64,000 nt of DNA, taken from Symsagittifera roscoffensis (taxonomy: Eukaryota > Xenacoelomorpha > Acoela > Convolutidae). The stretch is from contig NC_087062.1 in the NCBI RefSeq assembly GCF_963678635.1, forward strand, positions 66,127,743 through 66,191,742, read 5' to 3'. The position numbers were made by a program, and so were the translations under genes. The notes beneath the pieces are model-generated. The model was not told the origin of the DNA. It ran no database searches and saw only the letters and a list, made by a program, of their open reading frames with translations. The first letter of the stretch is position 1. Each line of letters starts with the position of its first letter. Positions 11,201 to 23,599 of the stretch are shown here, one piece after another.

Positions 11201-14200
11201 CAATCAACGAGCGACAGATTTCCGTGCTTAATGAACAATTAATCATCTTAGAAATCGTTCCAAATCGAATTGAGGCATAATAGTTAAGATATTTATTACT
11301 TTTCCATATGCAAAATATATCATTTTGTACCTTACATAGCGTGTAGGGGGATGACTTTGAAAAAAAATCAAAACTTTTCGGATTTTTTTTATTTATCCAT
11401 TTGTTTTAAAGTGAACACTACTCCGTCGACCAAAAAGCGGCCGGAATAATCAGTGCTTCGCCCTGATATGGACAGTTTTTTTTAATTTGCGAAAAAAAAC
11501 TGGAGTCTCTAAACTTGTGCTTCGCCAATTTCCTTAAATTTAAACAAAAAAATGATGATTACAAAAATGGTGTATAGTTTTACCAGAGATGATATTAAAT
11601 TGTGCAATTGGAGACAGCTTCTACATCAAAAATGATTCGTTCTTAGCTCCTATCAACCAAAAGAAGTTAAAGTTAAATTTATTTGGTTAATTACTGAGCA
11701 AATTGTACTAAAGAGAGCTTCCTATATAGCCCAACAAAAACTATTGAAATTAAAATGTACAAAAATAATAACGCAAAAGTCAGAAAAAATTTTCACATAG
11801 AAAATGGCTTTTACGATACAAAGAAGACGTTTTTTGGCTACCAATAGAGAACATTATTTGCTTAACATTTAGGAGACAACGCTCTTCTTACTTTTTAAGG
11901 GCTGATTAAGAAACTTCTTTTGATGATATTGACTCAGCAATTATTTTCTTCGGCTTCATTTTTTAATTTGACATTTGACTAAGATATGACAAGATAAACC
12001 GGTTTTGAGGTAAACATATGCGCCCCAAATTCAAGTTGCGCTTTTTCAAATTTGGTAAGAGTTAGGCAGTTTTTGCTCCAATCTTTTTTGTCTTATCTTA
12101 CGTTAATTTGTAAGATATCAAGTCTTAAATATCAAAATCTCATAGTATTTTTGTTCAGTTAACTTATATTTTCACTGTATTTTAGTAACCTATGTAGCCT
12201 AAGAAAAAACCCTTTCGGGTTGTACTGTTTTCGTGAATTCCATCAATGAGTAGATCTAGAAACCCTGTAGTTGGACCAATTTAAAATTTCAGCCCGATTT
12301 TGCAAATGTGTTGCGCCGTTTTAAAAATAACAAATGTCTAACAATTTTTGAGCACGTATTTTTTGTGTAAGGCCAACCGAGTAACTTAAATCAGGACTGT
12401 ATTTCAATAGCCTATTAGCCGAGAAAAATTGAAAATCCAACCGGATTGTACTTTTTTGTTAGCTATCAGTAATTAGATTTAAAAATGAGTTGAATGGACC
12501 AATCAACACTCCCTAAAAATTGTGTTTTTTGTTCCGAATTTCGATACGAAAGTAACGGAATATTTGTGCTCGGGGTTGGTTTTTTTTTCTTCAGACAAAT
12601 TTCGACTTTTTAACTAGCCATTTTTGACGGATTTTTTTTATATCATTCAAAAAGTATTGTTGTCCTGAGCTTAAATTTGAAAAGATATTTCACCTGTGAT
12701 CTTTTTTCGTAAAGTTATGAGGGTTTAAAGATTGCCATTTGGGCCATTTTGACAAATTTGGGACAATTAACGCGCGATATAATTCGCGCTATTAACGAGT
12801 AAGCGGCGGAGATTTAATCCGTCTTATAAATCGTTCCAAATTGGTTGAACGAAGCTTATTTGCCATAATTGATGTGTTACAAGGAACGAAAACTATCTTT
12901 TTGTACTTTATATGGCGTGTGGGGGGATGATTTTCATTAAAAAAATTCAAATTTTAGGAAAAACTTTTTTTGTGTTATTTTATTTCATATAATATTTTTA
13001 TGTTATTACTGCTGCTCCATAAACCTTCAAAAGCAGTCGGAACATTCAGGGCTTCGCCCTGATACGAGCAGTCTTGTTTTCTTTAGTGCTCAAAAGTTTC
13101 GATATTGGCAATCATTACTCAACAAAAGTTGTCGCATAAGACCCACAGCAAGGAATTCTAGTCATCTCTCTTTTCACCGGGCTTAAAATGATTTTCAAAA
13201 CGTTTGTCTTGTTTGAGTTGGTTTTTCATGCTTTTGCTTAGATAACTAGCTTGTTTGGACATAGTTCAAAATTAGTGAGCCGAATCAGTGGAAGGTTATT
13301 ACTTATTTTTCTAATCTTTTCCGAACCAATTCCATACCTTGTTTTGAAGCCATGATAGGATCCATTAACAAAAAGTTACCAAAAACTGAATTTAAATATC
13401 AATAATTATTTTTAATTTTTCAGCCTTAAAACCTTTTGATTGGTTATTACGATGAAGACTTTTGAATATAAAAAATTAAAGAGAGTAAATTGCTTAACAA
13501 GAAAAACAGAAAACTTTGATGGAAACGTTGATGCAAATTTGTTACCAATGCCTTCCAGCATCTAAGAAAAGAGTATAACAGATTTTTGAGGTTATCAAAA
13601 TAACCGATTCCCATGTTCCACCACTCAAACAACAAAATGGATTAGAAAAATTGACTATAATCCATTATTTTCATCAAATTTAGAAATTAAACCTAATTCA
13701 TTTAAAGTCAAATAAAAATGTTTTGTTTTTCAATTTATTTTCGTTTACGGTCGTGCACAATTTTGCAAAGGGAGTGTAGTGTCGTCTCAATTTTAAATCT
13801 AAATTTTCTTTAATTGCTAAACGATTCCGTTAACTTCATCCCTACACCCCCTAACGTTTTTCCCTTTGCCTCCTTCACAATCCCCGCCCCACCTCAACAT
13901 TTGCCCTTTTGCCTTTTGCCACCTTCGTCCCTTGCTATTGTCACCGCCTCCCACCTGAACCACCAACCCCCTCCCCCACATGAATTACCCTTTGCCTACC
14001 TAAAACCTCAACCACCCCACCCCACCCCACCTGAACCAGCCCCCTAACATGAACCACCCCTCTCCCACCTGAACCATCCATCACCTGAATCAACCATCCC
14101 ACCAAAACTAAATCTCCTCCCCTAACCGAGTTTCATACTTGACCCCCCTTCCCTTCCCAAGCGTTTCGACTAATTTTTTTATTCAATTTTTTGAGAAGAA

Positions 14201-17200
14201 GGGAGCAAAAACTCCAGAGACGATCCCTTCCAAAACAGTCAACCTGCAATTTGAGGCCAAACCCCACCAAGTTTTTAATTAGTTTAAGAAAACTGTTGAA
14301 ATAAACAAAATTGAGAAATTGAATAACATAAAAAGTGTAACAAAAATCAAAGTTGGGCAGAAAAAGCTTGAAATTGACCCCTTAGTAACCAACTTTAGCT
14401 TTAAGTGTAGAAAAAAATAGATGTTATTTGCGTTGAAATTAGCATCTTAAAATAGTGGAAAAAAATGATTATAAAAAAAGTTTTATTATCTATAAAAATA
14501 TAAAACAATCGATTATACTAATTGAAAAAATTAATTTGCAATGGATTGAAATGCTTCATAAAACTAAAACAAAATGAGCCATTTTTAATTGAATACAATG
14601 ATTTGTTTTTCACTCATATAGGTACTGACAAAAATTTCAAATTTAATCCGTTTTCATCTACGGAACTCCAGTGCCGCCTGCTCAAAACGAGTCTTAAAAT
14701 AGAACTTTTTTTGATTAACTAACTATTCGCGAGACAGCTTTTGAAATCTTTTTGGACTTATTTTCGAAATCCTAAGCACAATCAACATTTTGGAACTTTA
14801 AATTTCAATTATGCTATCAGTTTTTAATAGTGGTGCCATCATAATTTGCGTGGGAAAATTTTTACCTTGTTTGGTGTACTGAAAGATTTGTGTTACTATG
14901 ATACCTTTGAAAGAAATTTTATTTATCTTAGGTGTTGGATGGAAATACTATTTATCTGCGTTTACCTGGTTGGTGTACAGATAACTCTATGTTTCATTAA
15001 TAGCTTTGAGGGAAATATTATTCATCTTAGGTGAAAATTGAACTGAAAATTTTACCTTGTATTGTGTACCGAAAACTCTATGTTTCTTTGATATTATTGA
15101 GGGTCATATTTTTTATCTTAGGTGAAAATTGAACTGAAAATTTTACCTTGTATGGTTTACCGAAAGTTCTATGTTTCTTTGATATTATTGAGGGAAATAT
15201 TATTCATCTCAGGTGAAAATTGAACTGAAAATTTTGCCTTGAATGGTGTACCGAAAATTCTATGTTTCTTTGATAGTTTTGAGGGTAATATTTTCTATCT
15301 TAAGTGTTGTATGGATCTTTTTGTTTCACATGCTAAGCGCCGCGCATTCAAGTTGCTACGCCTCTGATTAATTAGCGTGTCTCATTTCATTTCAATTTAA
15401 ATTGAATGCGTCGTGGGAACTAATCATCGCCTTTGACATTCGTTAAAAGATAATTTGGAAATATCGCTCGCATTAAGTATTCCAAATGGACCAAAATGGC
15501 GTTTTTGAAACATACACATAAGCTCACACTTAAGATAATTAGATCCTTAAGCGATTTTGAACAATTTTTAGGCTAGATGGGTGCCATCCTTGTGCATGAA
15601 CGTCATCAATCAAGTAGGTTTTGGATATGGAAGTCTCAAAATTATCGGAAACCCAAAACTCAGCAGGAACTTCATAGTGCCTCCCGTCGGAAACGAAGAC
15701 CTTATGATGGTGGTGCCCAAAAATCAGGTTGGAAAGTATCAGTCTTTTACTCTAAGCAGCTAACAAAAGTCTGAGTCTGCAGAATTATAATTAATGCAAA
15801 ATTTGAGGAAAAGTTTGTCTACGATTGATGTCCTTTTGACAAACAGAGTAAACTAAATCGGCAGACAGTACTGAAACATTTTTCACAAAACTACCCATAA
15901 TGAGTGTAGGCTCAGCTGAAAAGATAATTTCTCATAATCAAGAAATAGTCCCCTCAGTGTCAAAGTAGGTTGAAGTCCAAATCCAAAAAATCCAATAAAA
16001 TTTTGAAGCTATTTTTTTTAACTGTTGCAGCTTTTACCTAATTCAACATTCTCTATCAATACCAGGTAGAAGTTAGCGTAGCTGGTTGCTGTGCAAGTAG
16101 CACAAAAATTCCTATCAAATTCATAAAAAAAAACTATTTTTTTTTATTTCAATTGAACGTTTTAGCGTGGTTTGAATGATTGTACGAAAGCCTACAACTT
16201 AAACACTTTTGACATTCTTTCTAAAATTGTCAAGATGACAAAATTGCACCAAAAACTTCAAAAACTGTTTATTAGAGAAACTTATTTTTCATGGTTTGAA
16301 CAGGCTTATCTTTTTTCTATAGAAAACCAATTCTAGGCCTGCTCGTCCGCTTTATTCGCTCGAAATTAGACAAAGAAAAATAAAAAAACTTCAAATTGGT
16401 TTTTCTCGACACTGAGAGAGGATTTAAATTTTTTAAAGTACTTCGAATTACGACTGGATACCTGATATTGAACGGAAAATGTTCGTCCCCATTTTGGAGA
16501 CAAGTCGCAACAAAAAAAAACATTAAAAATTGGAAAAAGATCATTAACCAAGGAAAACAAAAAAATAGGTTCTTTGAACTTCAAGAAAGCTTTATGAATT
16601 ATTATTTGTGTTTTTTGAGTGATTCAGCATAAAGTTATAGTTTATGCTTTTCGGGTATTATCTTAGGGTGATTTGAACCATATGTAAAATAAATGCTTTT
16701 TAGATGTAAAAAAAGTTTTCTCATCTGTGAATATTTTAATTTGGCGTCAAAAGCAAAAAAAGGGGTTGATATTGAAAAGAAACTTTCATAGATTGACCTT
16801 GTCTTACAGCGGCACGAACGTGCTCGAGGTATATTTTTACCATCATCGATTATGTTTCCGCCGTGCACGAGGAACGGTTCAACCGTGCTTGAGATATGTT
16901 TCGACCGTGCTCGAATAAATTTGGCTTTTTTTTCAAGCGTGCTCAACCGAGTTTTGGTATATTTCGATCGTGTTTGAAGTTATGGGTATTTTATGTGTTT
17001 GCACCCTATCTTGATTATGCTTTTTTGGTAGAGCAGTGGCATTGTGCTCGACTTTGAAATTTGAAATTCCAACTGAGCACTTTTACCCCAGCACTTAAAC
17101 AAGGAAATGGATATTCTGCTCAAATTAACAGCGTTAAGTTCTGTTCACAGTTTTTAAATTTTTTATGGGTTATTGTTCCGACTTTCGATACGAAAGTAAC

Positions 17201-18109
17201 GGAATATTTGTGCTCGAGGTGGGTTTTTTTTCTTCAGACAAAATTCGACTTTTTAACTAGCCATTTTTGACGGAACTTCTTAGATCATTCAAAAGGTATT
17301 GTTGCCCTGAGCTTAGATTTGAAAAAATTTTCCACATGTGATCATTTTTTTAGTAAAGTTATAAGGTTTGAAAGATTGGCATTTTGGCCAATTTGAGACA
17401 ATTAACGCGCGATATATTTTGCGCTTTTAACGCGTAAGCGGAAATTTAATCCGTTCTAGAAATCGTTCTAGTTTGGTTGAAAAAAGCCATCGCCATAAAT
17501 AATTGTTACTAGCAGCAAAATCTATTCTTTTGTACTTTTTATGGCGTGTGGGGGGATGATTTTCACAAAAAAGTTCAAATTTCAGAAAAAAAAATTTCAT
17601 TTTGTTTTATTACATTCAATTGTTTTATGTGATTACTGCTCCATAAACCTTAAAAGGAAGTCGGAACATTCAGGGCTTCGCCCTGATACGAGCAGTCTTG
17701 TTTTATTCAATGGTCAAAACTAAAACTGTCATAATTAACCTACTACATTCAATTAAATAACCACTTGCACATTAAACGAGCAATACTGCTCTTTAACATA
17801 CTCCCAAAAAACTTATTTTGAAACTCGTCACGCAGCGTAATCCTCGTTTTCTTCCACTCTTTATCAAGCGCATTATTTTAGGTGAAAGACACTTTATCCT
17901 TCTCCTGGTTTTTGGTTAATTTGGTCTGTCGAGAGAAACCCCATTGGTGTCCCGAGGAGTGGCTGGCACTGCAAACAGCGAAGCAGGTTGCTGTTTTTCC
18001 AGCAGAACCAGCACCCGAAAGGCGTCCTAGAAGAAACCTAGCAGAAATGGAATTGGAGACATGGTTTATTAAAGAAAACAACGAATCAGCTCAGCTCATT
18101 GTCGTGTAA
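8288..18109 (+). CDS. Split gene copy 1, conserved protein of unknown function (3' five exons)
   Basis: Five exons join in one frame: 8288-8411, 8858-9009, 9307-9443, 15572-15727 and 17882-18109. All introns are GT-AG, in phases 2, 1, 0 and 0. They encode 264 residues ending at the TAA at 18107-18109. At least one upstream exon must exist, because 8288 starts two bases before a full codon. Visible blocks are DFILPDVNEELGRKCQRF, YFCLMAVWLNTRL, a Tyr/Lys-rich LSPQEYYDKVFKIGR region, QVGFGYGSLKIIGNP, and a C-terminal WCPEEW motif before a Pro/Arg-rich tail. I do not recognise the family, and I see no membrane segment or known catalytic motif. Reality is supported by the paralogue at 60160-63257, which shares exon lengths, phases and residues. 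The donors AAG|GTTCTG (9444) and CAG|GTTGGA (15728) are weak, so those two boundaries are the least certain. The 6.1-kb intron has filled with repeats. Confidence 0.8.
9536..9716. repeat. Polypyrimidine microsatellite (CT/CTAT)
   Basis: About 180 bp made almost only of C and T, with TCTATCTATC, CTCTCCTCTC and CTCTCTCTC runs. It lies inside the third intron of the preceding gene. Confidence 0.95.
9720..10990. other. Intronic sequence, no gene seen
   Basis: AT-rich with no coherent frame. A possible decayed hAT-like end (CAGGGACGGATTTGAGG near 9816) is the only hint of structure. Confidence 0.5.
10992..11477 (+). mobile_element. TGTTCCGAC non-autonomous element, copy 1 (diverged)
   Basis: Begins TGTTCCGAC and contains TTCAGACAAATTTCGA and GCGTGTAGGGGGATGA. 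It ends in the hairpin CAGTGCTTCGCCCTG followed by ATATGGACAG. It aligns along its length with the copies at 12530 and 17174. It has no coding capacity. Confidence 0.8.
11480..12530. other. Intronic sequence with one faint duplication
   Basis: No exon seen. Segments near 12190-12290 and 12415-12505 resemble each other (TTGTACT..TT, GAGTAGATCTA/AATTAGATTTA, GGACCAAT), which suggests an old duplication of about 225 bp. Confidence 0.45.
12530..13073 (+). mobile_element. TGTTCCGAC non-autonomous element, copy 2
   Basis: The 5' end reads TGTTCCGAATTTCGATACG. Near the 3' end GTCGGAACA inverts the start. The last part is the perfect hairpin CAGGGC-TTC-GCCCTG followed by ATACGAGCAGTCTTG. Very close to the copy at 17174. 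Confidence 0.85.
13635..14550. mobile_element. Composite element relative with C-rich core
   Basis: A C-rich core at about 13840-14160 repeats CACCTGAACC and CCCCACCC units. It is flanked by AT arms with AATGGATTA / ATAATCCATTA at 13636-13700 and AATCGATTATA at about 14508-14520. This is the composite family seen at 27.5 and 35.0 kb with the core in the opposite orientation. Termini are not clear. The open frame at 13814-14047 is a translation of the C-rich repeat. Confidence 0.5.
14858..15312. repeat. 92-bp tandem repeat, five units
   Basis: Units start near 14858, 14961, 15047, 15139 and 15231 with TTTTACCTTGTxTGGTGTAC and end in ATTxATCTTAG|GTGAAAA. The middle units differ at only a few positions. 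It lies in the large intron of the split gene. Confidence 0.9.
15730..16790. other. Intronic sequence, no gene seen
   Basis: AT-rich. Overlapping short frames occur on both strands at 16320-16950 without splice signals or paralogues, and I take them as chance. Confidence 0.5.
16800..16985. repeat. Degenerate CCGTGCTCGA tandem repeat
   Basis: Repeated units such as ACGTGCTCGAGGTATATTT, CCGTGCTTGAGATATGTTTC and CCGTGCTCGAATAAATTT. The reverse-complement type (GCACGGTCGAAAC) recurs near 37.7-38.1 kb and 40.3-41.0 kb. Confidence 0.7.
17174..17698 (+). mobile_element. TGTTCCGAC non-autonomous element, copy 3
   Basis: Starts TGTTCCGACTTTCGATACG and carries GTCGGAACA at 17660-17668 as its inverted partner. 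It ends with the hairpin CAGGGC-TTC-GCCCTG and ATACGAGCAGTCTTG. GGCGTGTGGGGGGATGATTT is shared with copy 2. It lies in the last intron of the split gene. Confidence 0.85.
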
Positions 18110-19360
18110 CAACCGTCAAAAAAACCGCAAAACCAAAAGACAATTAAAGCTGAGAAAGATAGTTTATTCTTTTATGACAAAACTCTGACAAAAGTCCCAA
18201 TGTACATTTTGGATGTCCTGGATATTAATACCAGCTTTTTGAACATTTTTTGACAAGGAAAAAATTTTCAGAGGAAAGTTAAATTAATAAAAAATCGTTT
18301 CTAAGAAATCTGCAAATTGAAATCTATCATTTCTTTAGTTCTCTAATTACGCTATCCTGTTCATATTTTGTTTTCAAACCATTTTTAGTGAAATTTTTTG
18401 TTTTCAAAAGCAGACAATGAAAACCAGACCTGGGTCAGTCATTTAATGAGTTGAAAATGAATAGTAAGAGCTGAAAACTAAAATGACCTGTGCAGTTAGG
18501 ACAGAAGGCTCTGACCGCGGTAATCATTCGCAGGCAAAAGAAAAATAGTTGACAAACATATTTTTAAAATTTGAAAAATCTAATTTTTTTATTTATCTTT
18601 TGTAGTTTTTTGATAATAGAGGAAAGTTTCACGAGGTAATAACGGGGGCGTTCTTAATTACTAATTTATTATTATTATTTTTAAATTTCATAGATATTTG
18701 ATGTGCGAAAATGGTATCAACGAAAGGAGCCTTTTGTTTAGTTTTTGTGTCCAGAGCAGTTTTGAACTTCTTTCATCAAAACTAAATAGTTGAAACCTAG
18801 GATTTTTTTCTACATCGCCGTTGACCTCGACTTTCGACTTGTGTATTTCTCATGCTATAGCGTTAGTATTTCCCGGCGACATTTTACTTTTCGATCTTTA
18901 AACCATGAAGTTCGCTCGAGAATTGGGGCTCTAAGCTTGGGTTCAAAAAGAATCTGTTCTTTTTCGGTTGGTGAAAAAGTCTAAGATGTCGATGGGTCTT
19001 TTGCGATAACTGTAACAAGAATATTTTCGCGCGTTTTTCCCATTCGCTGAGAGGTTCTTGCGTCGTTACTTCTCCGCCGAAAAGTTTGATTCGTTATTTT
19101 CCGCCAAAAAATTTGATCATCATCGGAAAAATGATTCGTTAGACAACGGTGAAGACTGTGGTTGAAAGTTCTAAGCTAATGAAAAAATTAAGTCGACTGA
19201 AATTTTTTTAACAAAGAGTATTGCAATGTATGAAAGTAGTTTTAATGTAGTTCAGCAAGAATGTTGGCCGTATCTTCCAAATAATTTGATACATCACCCA
19301 AATATGACTAAATTTTCTCAGGCATACAATTTCTTCGCAGTCCCCTGACACTTTTGGGTA
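18110..19360. other. 3' side of the split gene, no further gene seen
   Basis: Presumably holds the 3' UTR. ACAATTAAA near 18140 is a weak polyadenylation-like signal. Beyond that I see no coherent frame. Confidence 0.45.
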
Positions 19361-19364
19361 ACAG

Positions 19365-19800
19365 TGCTTAAGCGCCACGACTTAAGCGGCGCGACTTAAG
19401 AAAAGACTGGCCGCGCGACTTAAGAAAAGACTTAAACGGAGCGACTTAAGAGAAGACTTAAGCGGCGCGACTTAAGAAAAGACTTAAGCGGCGCGACTTA
19501 AGAAAAGACTTAAGTTGCGCGACTTAAGAAAAGACCTAAGAGCGCGACTTAAGAAAAGACTTAAGCAGCGCTACTTAAGAAAAGACTTAAGCGGCGCGAC
19601 TTAATAAAAGTTCAAGCGGCTCGACTTAAGAAAAGACTGACGGTGCTACTTAAGAAAAGACTGACGACGCGACTTAGAAAAGACTGACGGAGCGACTTAA
19701 GAAAAGACTGACGGCGCGACTTAAGAAAAGACTGACGGCGCGATTTAAGAAAAGACTGACGGCGCGACATAAGCACGCGGCGCGACTGCGAAATCCAGTC
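19365..19800. repeat. Minisatellite, GCGCGACTTAAGAAAAGACT
   Basis: About eighteen head-to-tail units of roughly 20-25 bp built from GGCGCGACTTAAGAAAAGAC. The left part alternates with TTAAGC and the right part with TGAC, giving two sub-arrays. Each unit holds the palindromes GGCGCG-like and CTTAAG. Confidence 0.95.
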
Positions 19801-20380
19801 TCAAAACGGTATGCGGCACGACTTACAAAGTCTTTCCGTAAGTCGTGGACCTCGAATACAACGCCTATCAGTTATTGCCTATCGAAAAAATAGAGAGTTC
19901 TGCGAAAATCGTTTGTGTTTGGATTATTGCGCATGGGTCGAGTAATGAGCGTTTCTGAGTTTTCAAAAGTCAAGTTTGGACAGATTTGATCCAGCTGAAA
20001 ACAAGTTGGGCGGAGAAGGCAGTGAAAATGGTAAACGGTTTCCAGCATCAAAAAACACTTTTTTTAACTTTTCTGATGAAATTGGATCCCCCAGTACTGT
20101 ACTAATGATTGTAAACGAGTCTTATTTGTTCGCAGAAACCATTCACCATAACAGCTGCCCGTTCCGATGAACTATTTCAAACAAAAGTTTCCGAAAAGGA
20201 CTGTAACTATCCGATCGCGGGTAAAACTTGTGGTCGCAAGTAAAAGGACAAACAACCCAAGGATATGACCCTGGACAAATATTTAAAACGTTTCGATCAT
20301 AAATAGGTACTTTTTAGTCATTTCTTGTCTAGTCTGGTTATTTTTGAAATAAAAATTGAAAAAATTTTAAAAAAAAAAAC
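19800..20380. other. No gene seen
   Basis: Unique-looking AT-rich sequence. The frame at 19976-20170 has no support from splice sites or a second copy. Confidence 0.45.
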
Positions 20381-20564
20381 TTAAAAAAATAGCACGTTTT
20401 GAAAATCAGAAAAATGAATTAAATAAACTAGAAATAACAACCAACAGATATTGGTATCCAAACCAGTCACGCAAAAGTGAACAGAGAAAAAAGACAAAAT
20501 TTAATGCATTCTTTTTGAATCTAAATGAATTATTTTGTAAGCAAAAAAGATTTAATTTTTCTCC

Positions 20565-20705
20565 AAAAATTAGCCGATTGTAATGGATTATAATCAATTA
20601 TGAAGAGGTATCATTTCTTAGGAAAACGGTAGCTTTTTGGTTGGTTATAATTGATTATTTAGCAATTTTAGGAAGATTGTCTATGAAACGACAACATAAT
20701 TGATT
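20565..20705. repeat. AT-palindrome arm (composite family remnant)
   Basis: Contains TAATGGATTATAATCAATTA and TTATAATTGATTATT without a G-rich core. It resembles the arms of the composite elements. Confidence 0.55.
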
Positions 20706-22244
20706 ATTAACTTTGGAAATCCGGTGCAAGTTAGATTTCTGACTGACACTTTTGATAATTTTAGCCGCGTCAACTGCAATTTTAATGGTTTTCTGTTAGT
20801 AATAAAATGTTATGATGTTCTAACTAAAAAGCTGGAAATACAATAAGAAAGTAAAGAAAAAAGTTCAATTAAAATATGTGTTATGGAGGAAACCGCTAGC
20901 GTTTCCGCTTGGCGGAGGAAGAAGTTTAAACTAAATCACAACTAACTAATTTGTTCGTAAGAAAGCGCTTTACAAAAGAAATTCTAAATGGTAATTATGA
21001 AGTTTTAGGAAGGCTACGTTTCAAAATTGCAAATTTACCCAGCGGAAATGTCTCGTTGAGTTTAACTGTGTTGAATTTTCAATATTATTAAGGAGATTTT
21101 GTAATACTAAGGGATGGTTCAAACTGTTTTTTGTGCCAACTGAAGGATATGCGACGAGATACTAAATGAATGTTGAACTTAAATCCGATGAATTTAATCG
21201 GAGAATTCTACGATACAAAAAAGAACACTTCCTATTTGAAATTATTAATGAGATGATCAGATTTACACAATTTCTGGGATCAAGGGTACTAATAATGGGC
21301 TATATTTCAATTAGCGCTTACAAAAATTGAGATCCCAGTCAAGTGCACTTTGGGGCGGTTGCCGGAATCATGTTATTCAAGCATTCTTCTGATGCTCACT
21401 CTGTGTTCAAATCTAAATCTACAGAACCCGATTCAATTTGGTTATCCGTTGCAGTTGGTTCTGGGTTATATTTTACTACTGGATTTGAGTGGTCACTAAG
21501 AAGCCTTGCTCTGGCTACGTCCCTACACGATTAAAGGGTATAAAATTTGATTCCTTTTCAGCAAAGAAACCTGGGGAGAAATTTTAGCTCTCTCCGGTAG
21601 GAATCTCTGTTGGTTTCGGCTTCTGTTGATTTTCTTGAGGTCATTCTGATTTTTGTTACAATGTCCGATGAAAAAATTGATACCATTTGTTGTTTTCTGG
21701 GGCCCATTCTCTTTTTCTTCGACACTATTTCACAAAAATGATTAAAATCTTTTATTGTAGCACATCTTTTAAAAATTTTTGGATGTCCAAAAACTTCTAG
21801 GAACGTTTCAAAAGATATTATTTTTCATGACAGATTTTACTAATCACTACATAGTCTAGTTGTCTTCTTGATGGAACTTTTCGCCGAATCTTACTGGGGG
21901 AAGATGGACTTGACTCTGAGTCGTACCCTTTGTCTTCTGGTTGTCTACTTTTGTTTTCCTAAGGGGTTTTAAAGTGTCCGTCCTCCACTCTGTCGTCTGC
22001 CGCGCTATCATTTGACAAAAAAGGTTTTCCGTTGTCTAAAATGCCACTATTGTTTTGACTGACAAAGTTTTTCCAATGAATATTTGGTTTTCTGTTGAAC
22101 TTTTTTTCGAACGATTTAATACGTATGTTCGATTGAATGGTGCTCCTTAAATTCCAGATAATTTTTGAAACCGAATCTATTAGTAAAAGTTTAGTTGTTT
22201 CAGAATGTTTGCAGTTTTAGTTGTTAAGAAATCGTTTGCAGTTT

Positions 22245-22515
22245 TAATTTGACATTATATTCAAATGTTTCTATTTGTCCATCTGAAAGATGGTCAGGCA
22301 CTGTAGAAGAAAAGATTTTACGATTCTTCGAATCAAAAAATAATTTGAAATCGGTCCCGGTTTAACGTGACTCTTAATCAACCCTAATCGATTTTGAAAA
22401 TCCAGATATTTGAATAGAATCAGTCAGGAAATCGATAACTTTTTTGGCAGAAGCACTTGAAGTGATTTTTGCCTACGGAAGTTTTGAGTATCTATCCATA
22501 CATGACACGATTTTT
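22245..22515 (-). pseudogene. pol: Ty3/Gypsy integrase core remnant
   Basis: One minus-strand frame with three in-frame stops reads MDRYSKLP, then a Ser/Ala-rich helix (SASAKKVIDFLTDS), then IRVD*ESR*TGTDF, and finally SDGQIETF. These match the integrase core in the expected order: IVD-SK strand, the DxGxxF loop with the second catalytic Asp, and the xGxxER-type helix with the catalytic Glu. The first Asp block lies upstream in degraded sequence. The stops mean no functional enzyme. Confidence 0.75.
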
Positions 22516-23599
22516 TTTAAGAGCCTTAACTTGAATCCAATAGACCTGGGTCTTCAATTACAAAATTTTGTTCATGGAGCCGGTGGTAATTTTTTCAGAT
22601 ATCAAGAGCTTAAGTTTTTAACTGATTTGAAGCAATCTGAACAATTGATCTAACGGAACTTTATCTTGCTGTTAATATGTGGCCACCGGACGCATTCCGA
22701 AAAGTGTTTAACCCCTATTGCCCTAGATGAGAACCTCGTAGTAATTTCACGGCCGCTGTTTTGAGTACATAGGGTAAACATAAATTAATGGTTATATAAC
22801 AAATCGTTTGCAGTGTGATGATAATTGTAAAACTGTTGAAACTAGAAACCATAATTAGTGGTATGTAATCACCTTTTCTCTTCCAAAGCTGTAGCAGAAT
22901 GTTGCCTTCTTCAGTGAGTAACGGATCTTTTTTTTTTGATATAAAGTTTTTTTTCAATTCTAACGTCTTTCTTTCAATTTGAGAGAATCACGCTGATTTT
23001 TTTGCTAATGGTTTTTGATCGGATGAAATTGTTTTGACAGCAAAATTTACGCTAATAGCGGATGAAGAGGGTTAATTAAAACTCCACTGTTTGCATTTAC
23101 CGTAATTAAAACTGTAGATTCCATAGCAAAAGTTAATAATTTTGAAAACGACAAAATTTTTTTGAAAAAGTAGAATTTGAAAATGTTTTTTAAAGGTTTT
23201 GAAATACTCCAACGGAGAAGGCCTGTGGGTACAAAAATTGGAATGGCAGTGGTTAAAACTGCAAAATTGTGTAACTAAGTTACTGGAACTAACTAAGCTT
23301 ATAGTAGATGCAATAACCTTATCAAGTAGTATTGCTTCAGTAAAATTTTTCGAAACCTGACCAATCAGGTTTTAATTAGGTTGAAACTTATCTTTTAGTG
23401 GAACATCCGATAAACTTATAAGCGAATTGGTTTTTAAATTTCTTGCCGTTGCAATTGCTTTGTCGTAGTTTGGGGGTGGTGAGGGTTTTTTATTTGGAAT
23501 TCTTGAAATGACGTCTGTAAAACCCATATTCTTGCCAGCTAAGTTTTTTTGTGGAAAAGTTGAATGGTGAAAAACTTTCAACCGATTTTGTTAAGTAGC

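Noticed and set aside
19365-19800. CRISPR-like array
   Set aside because: Units are head to tail without unique spacers, in a eukaryotic setting. It is a minisatellite.
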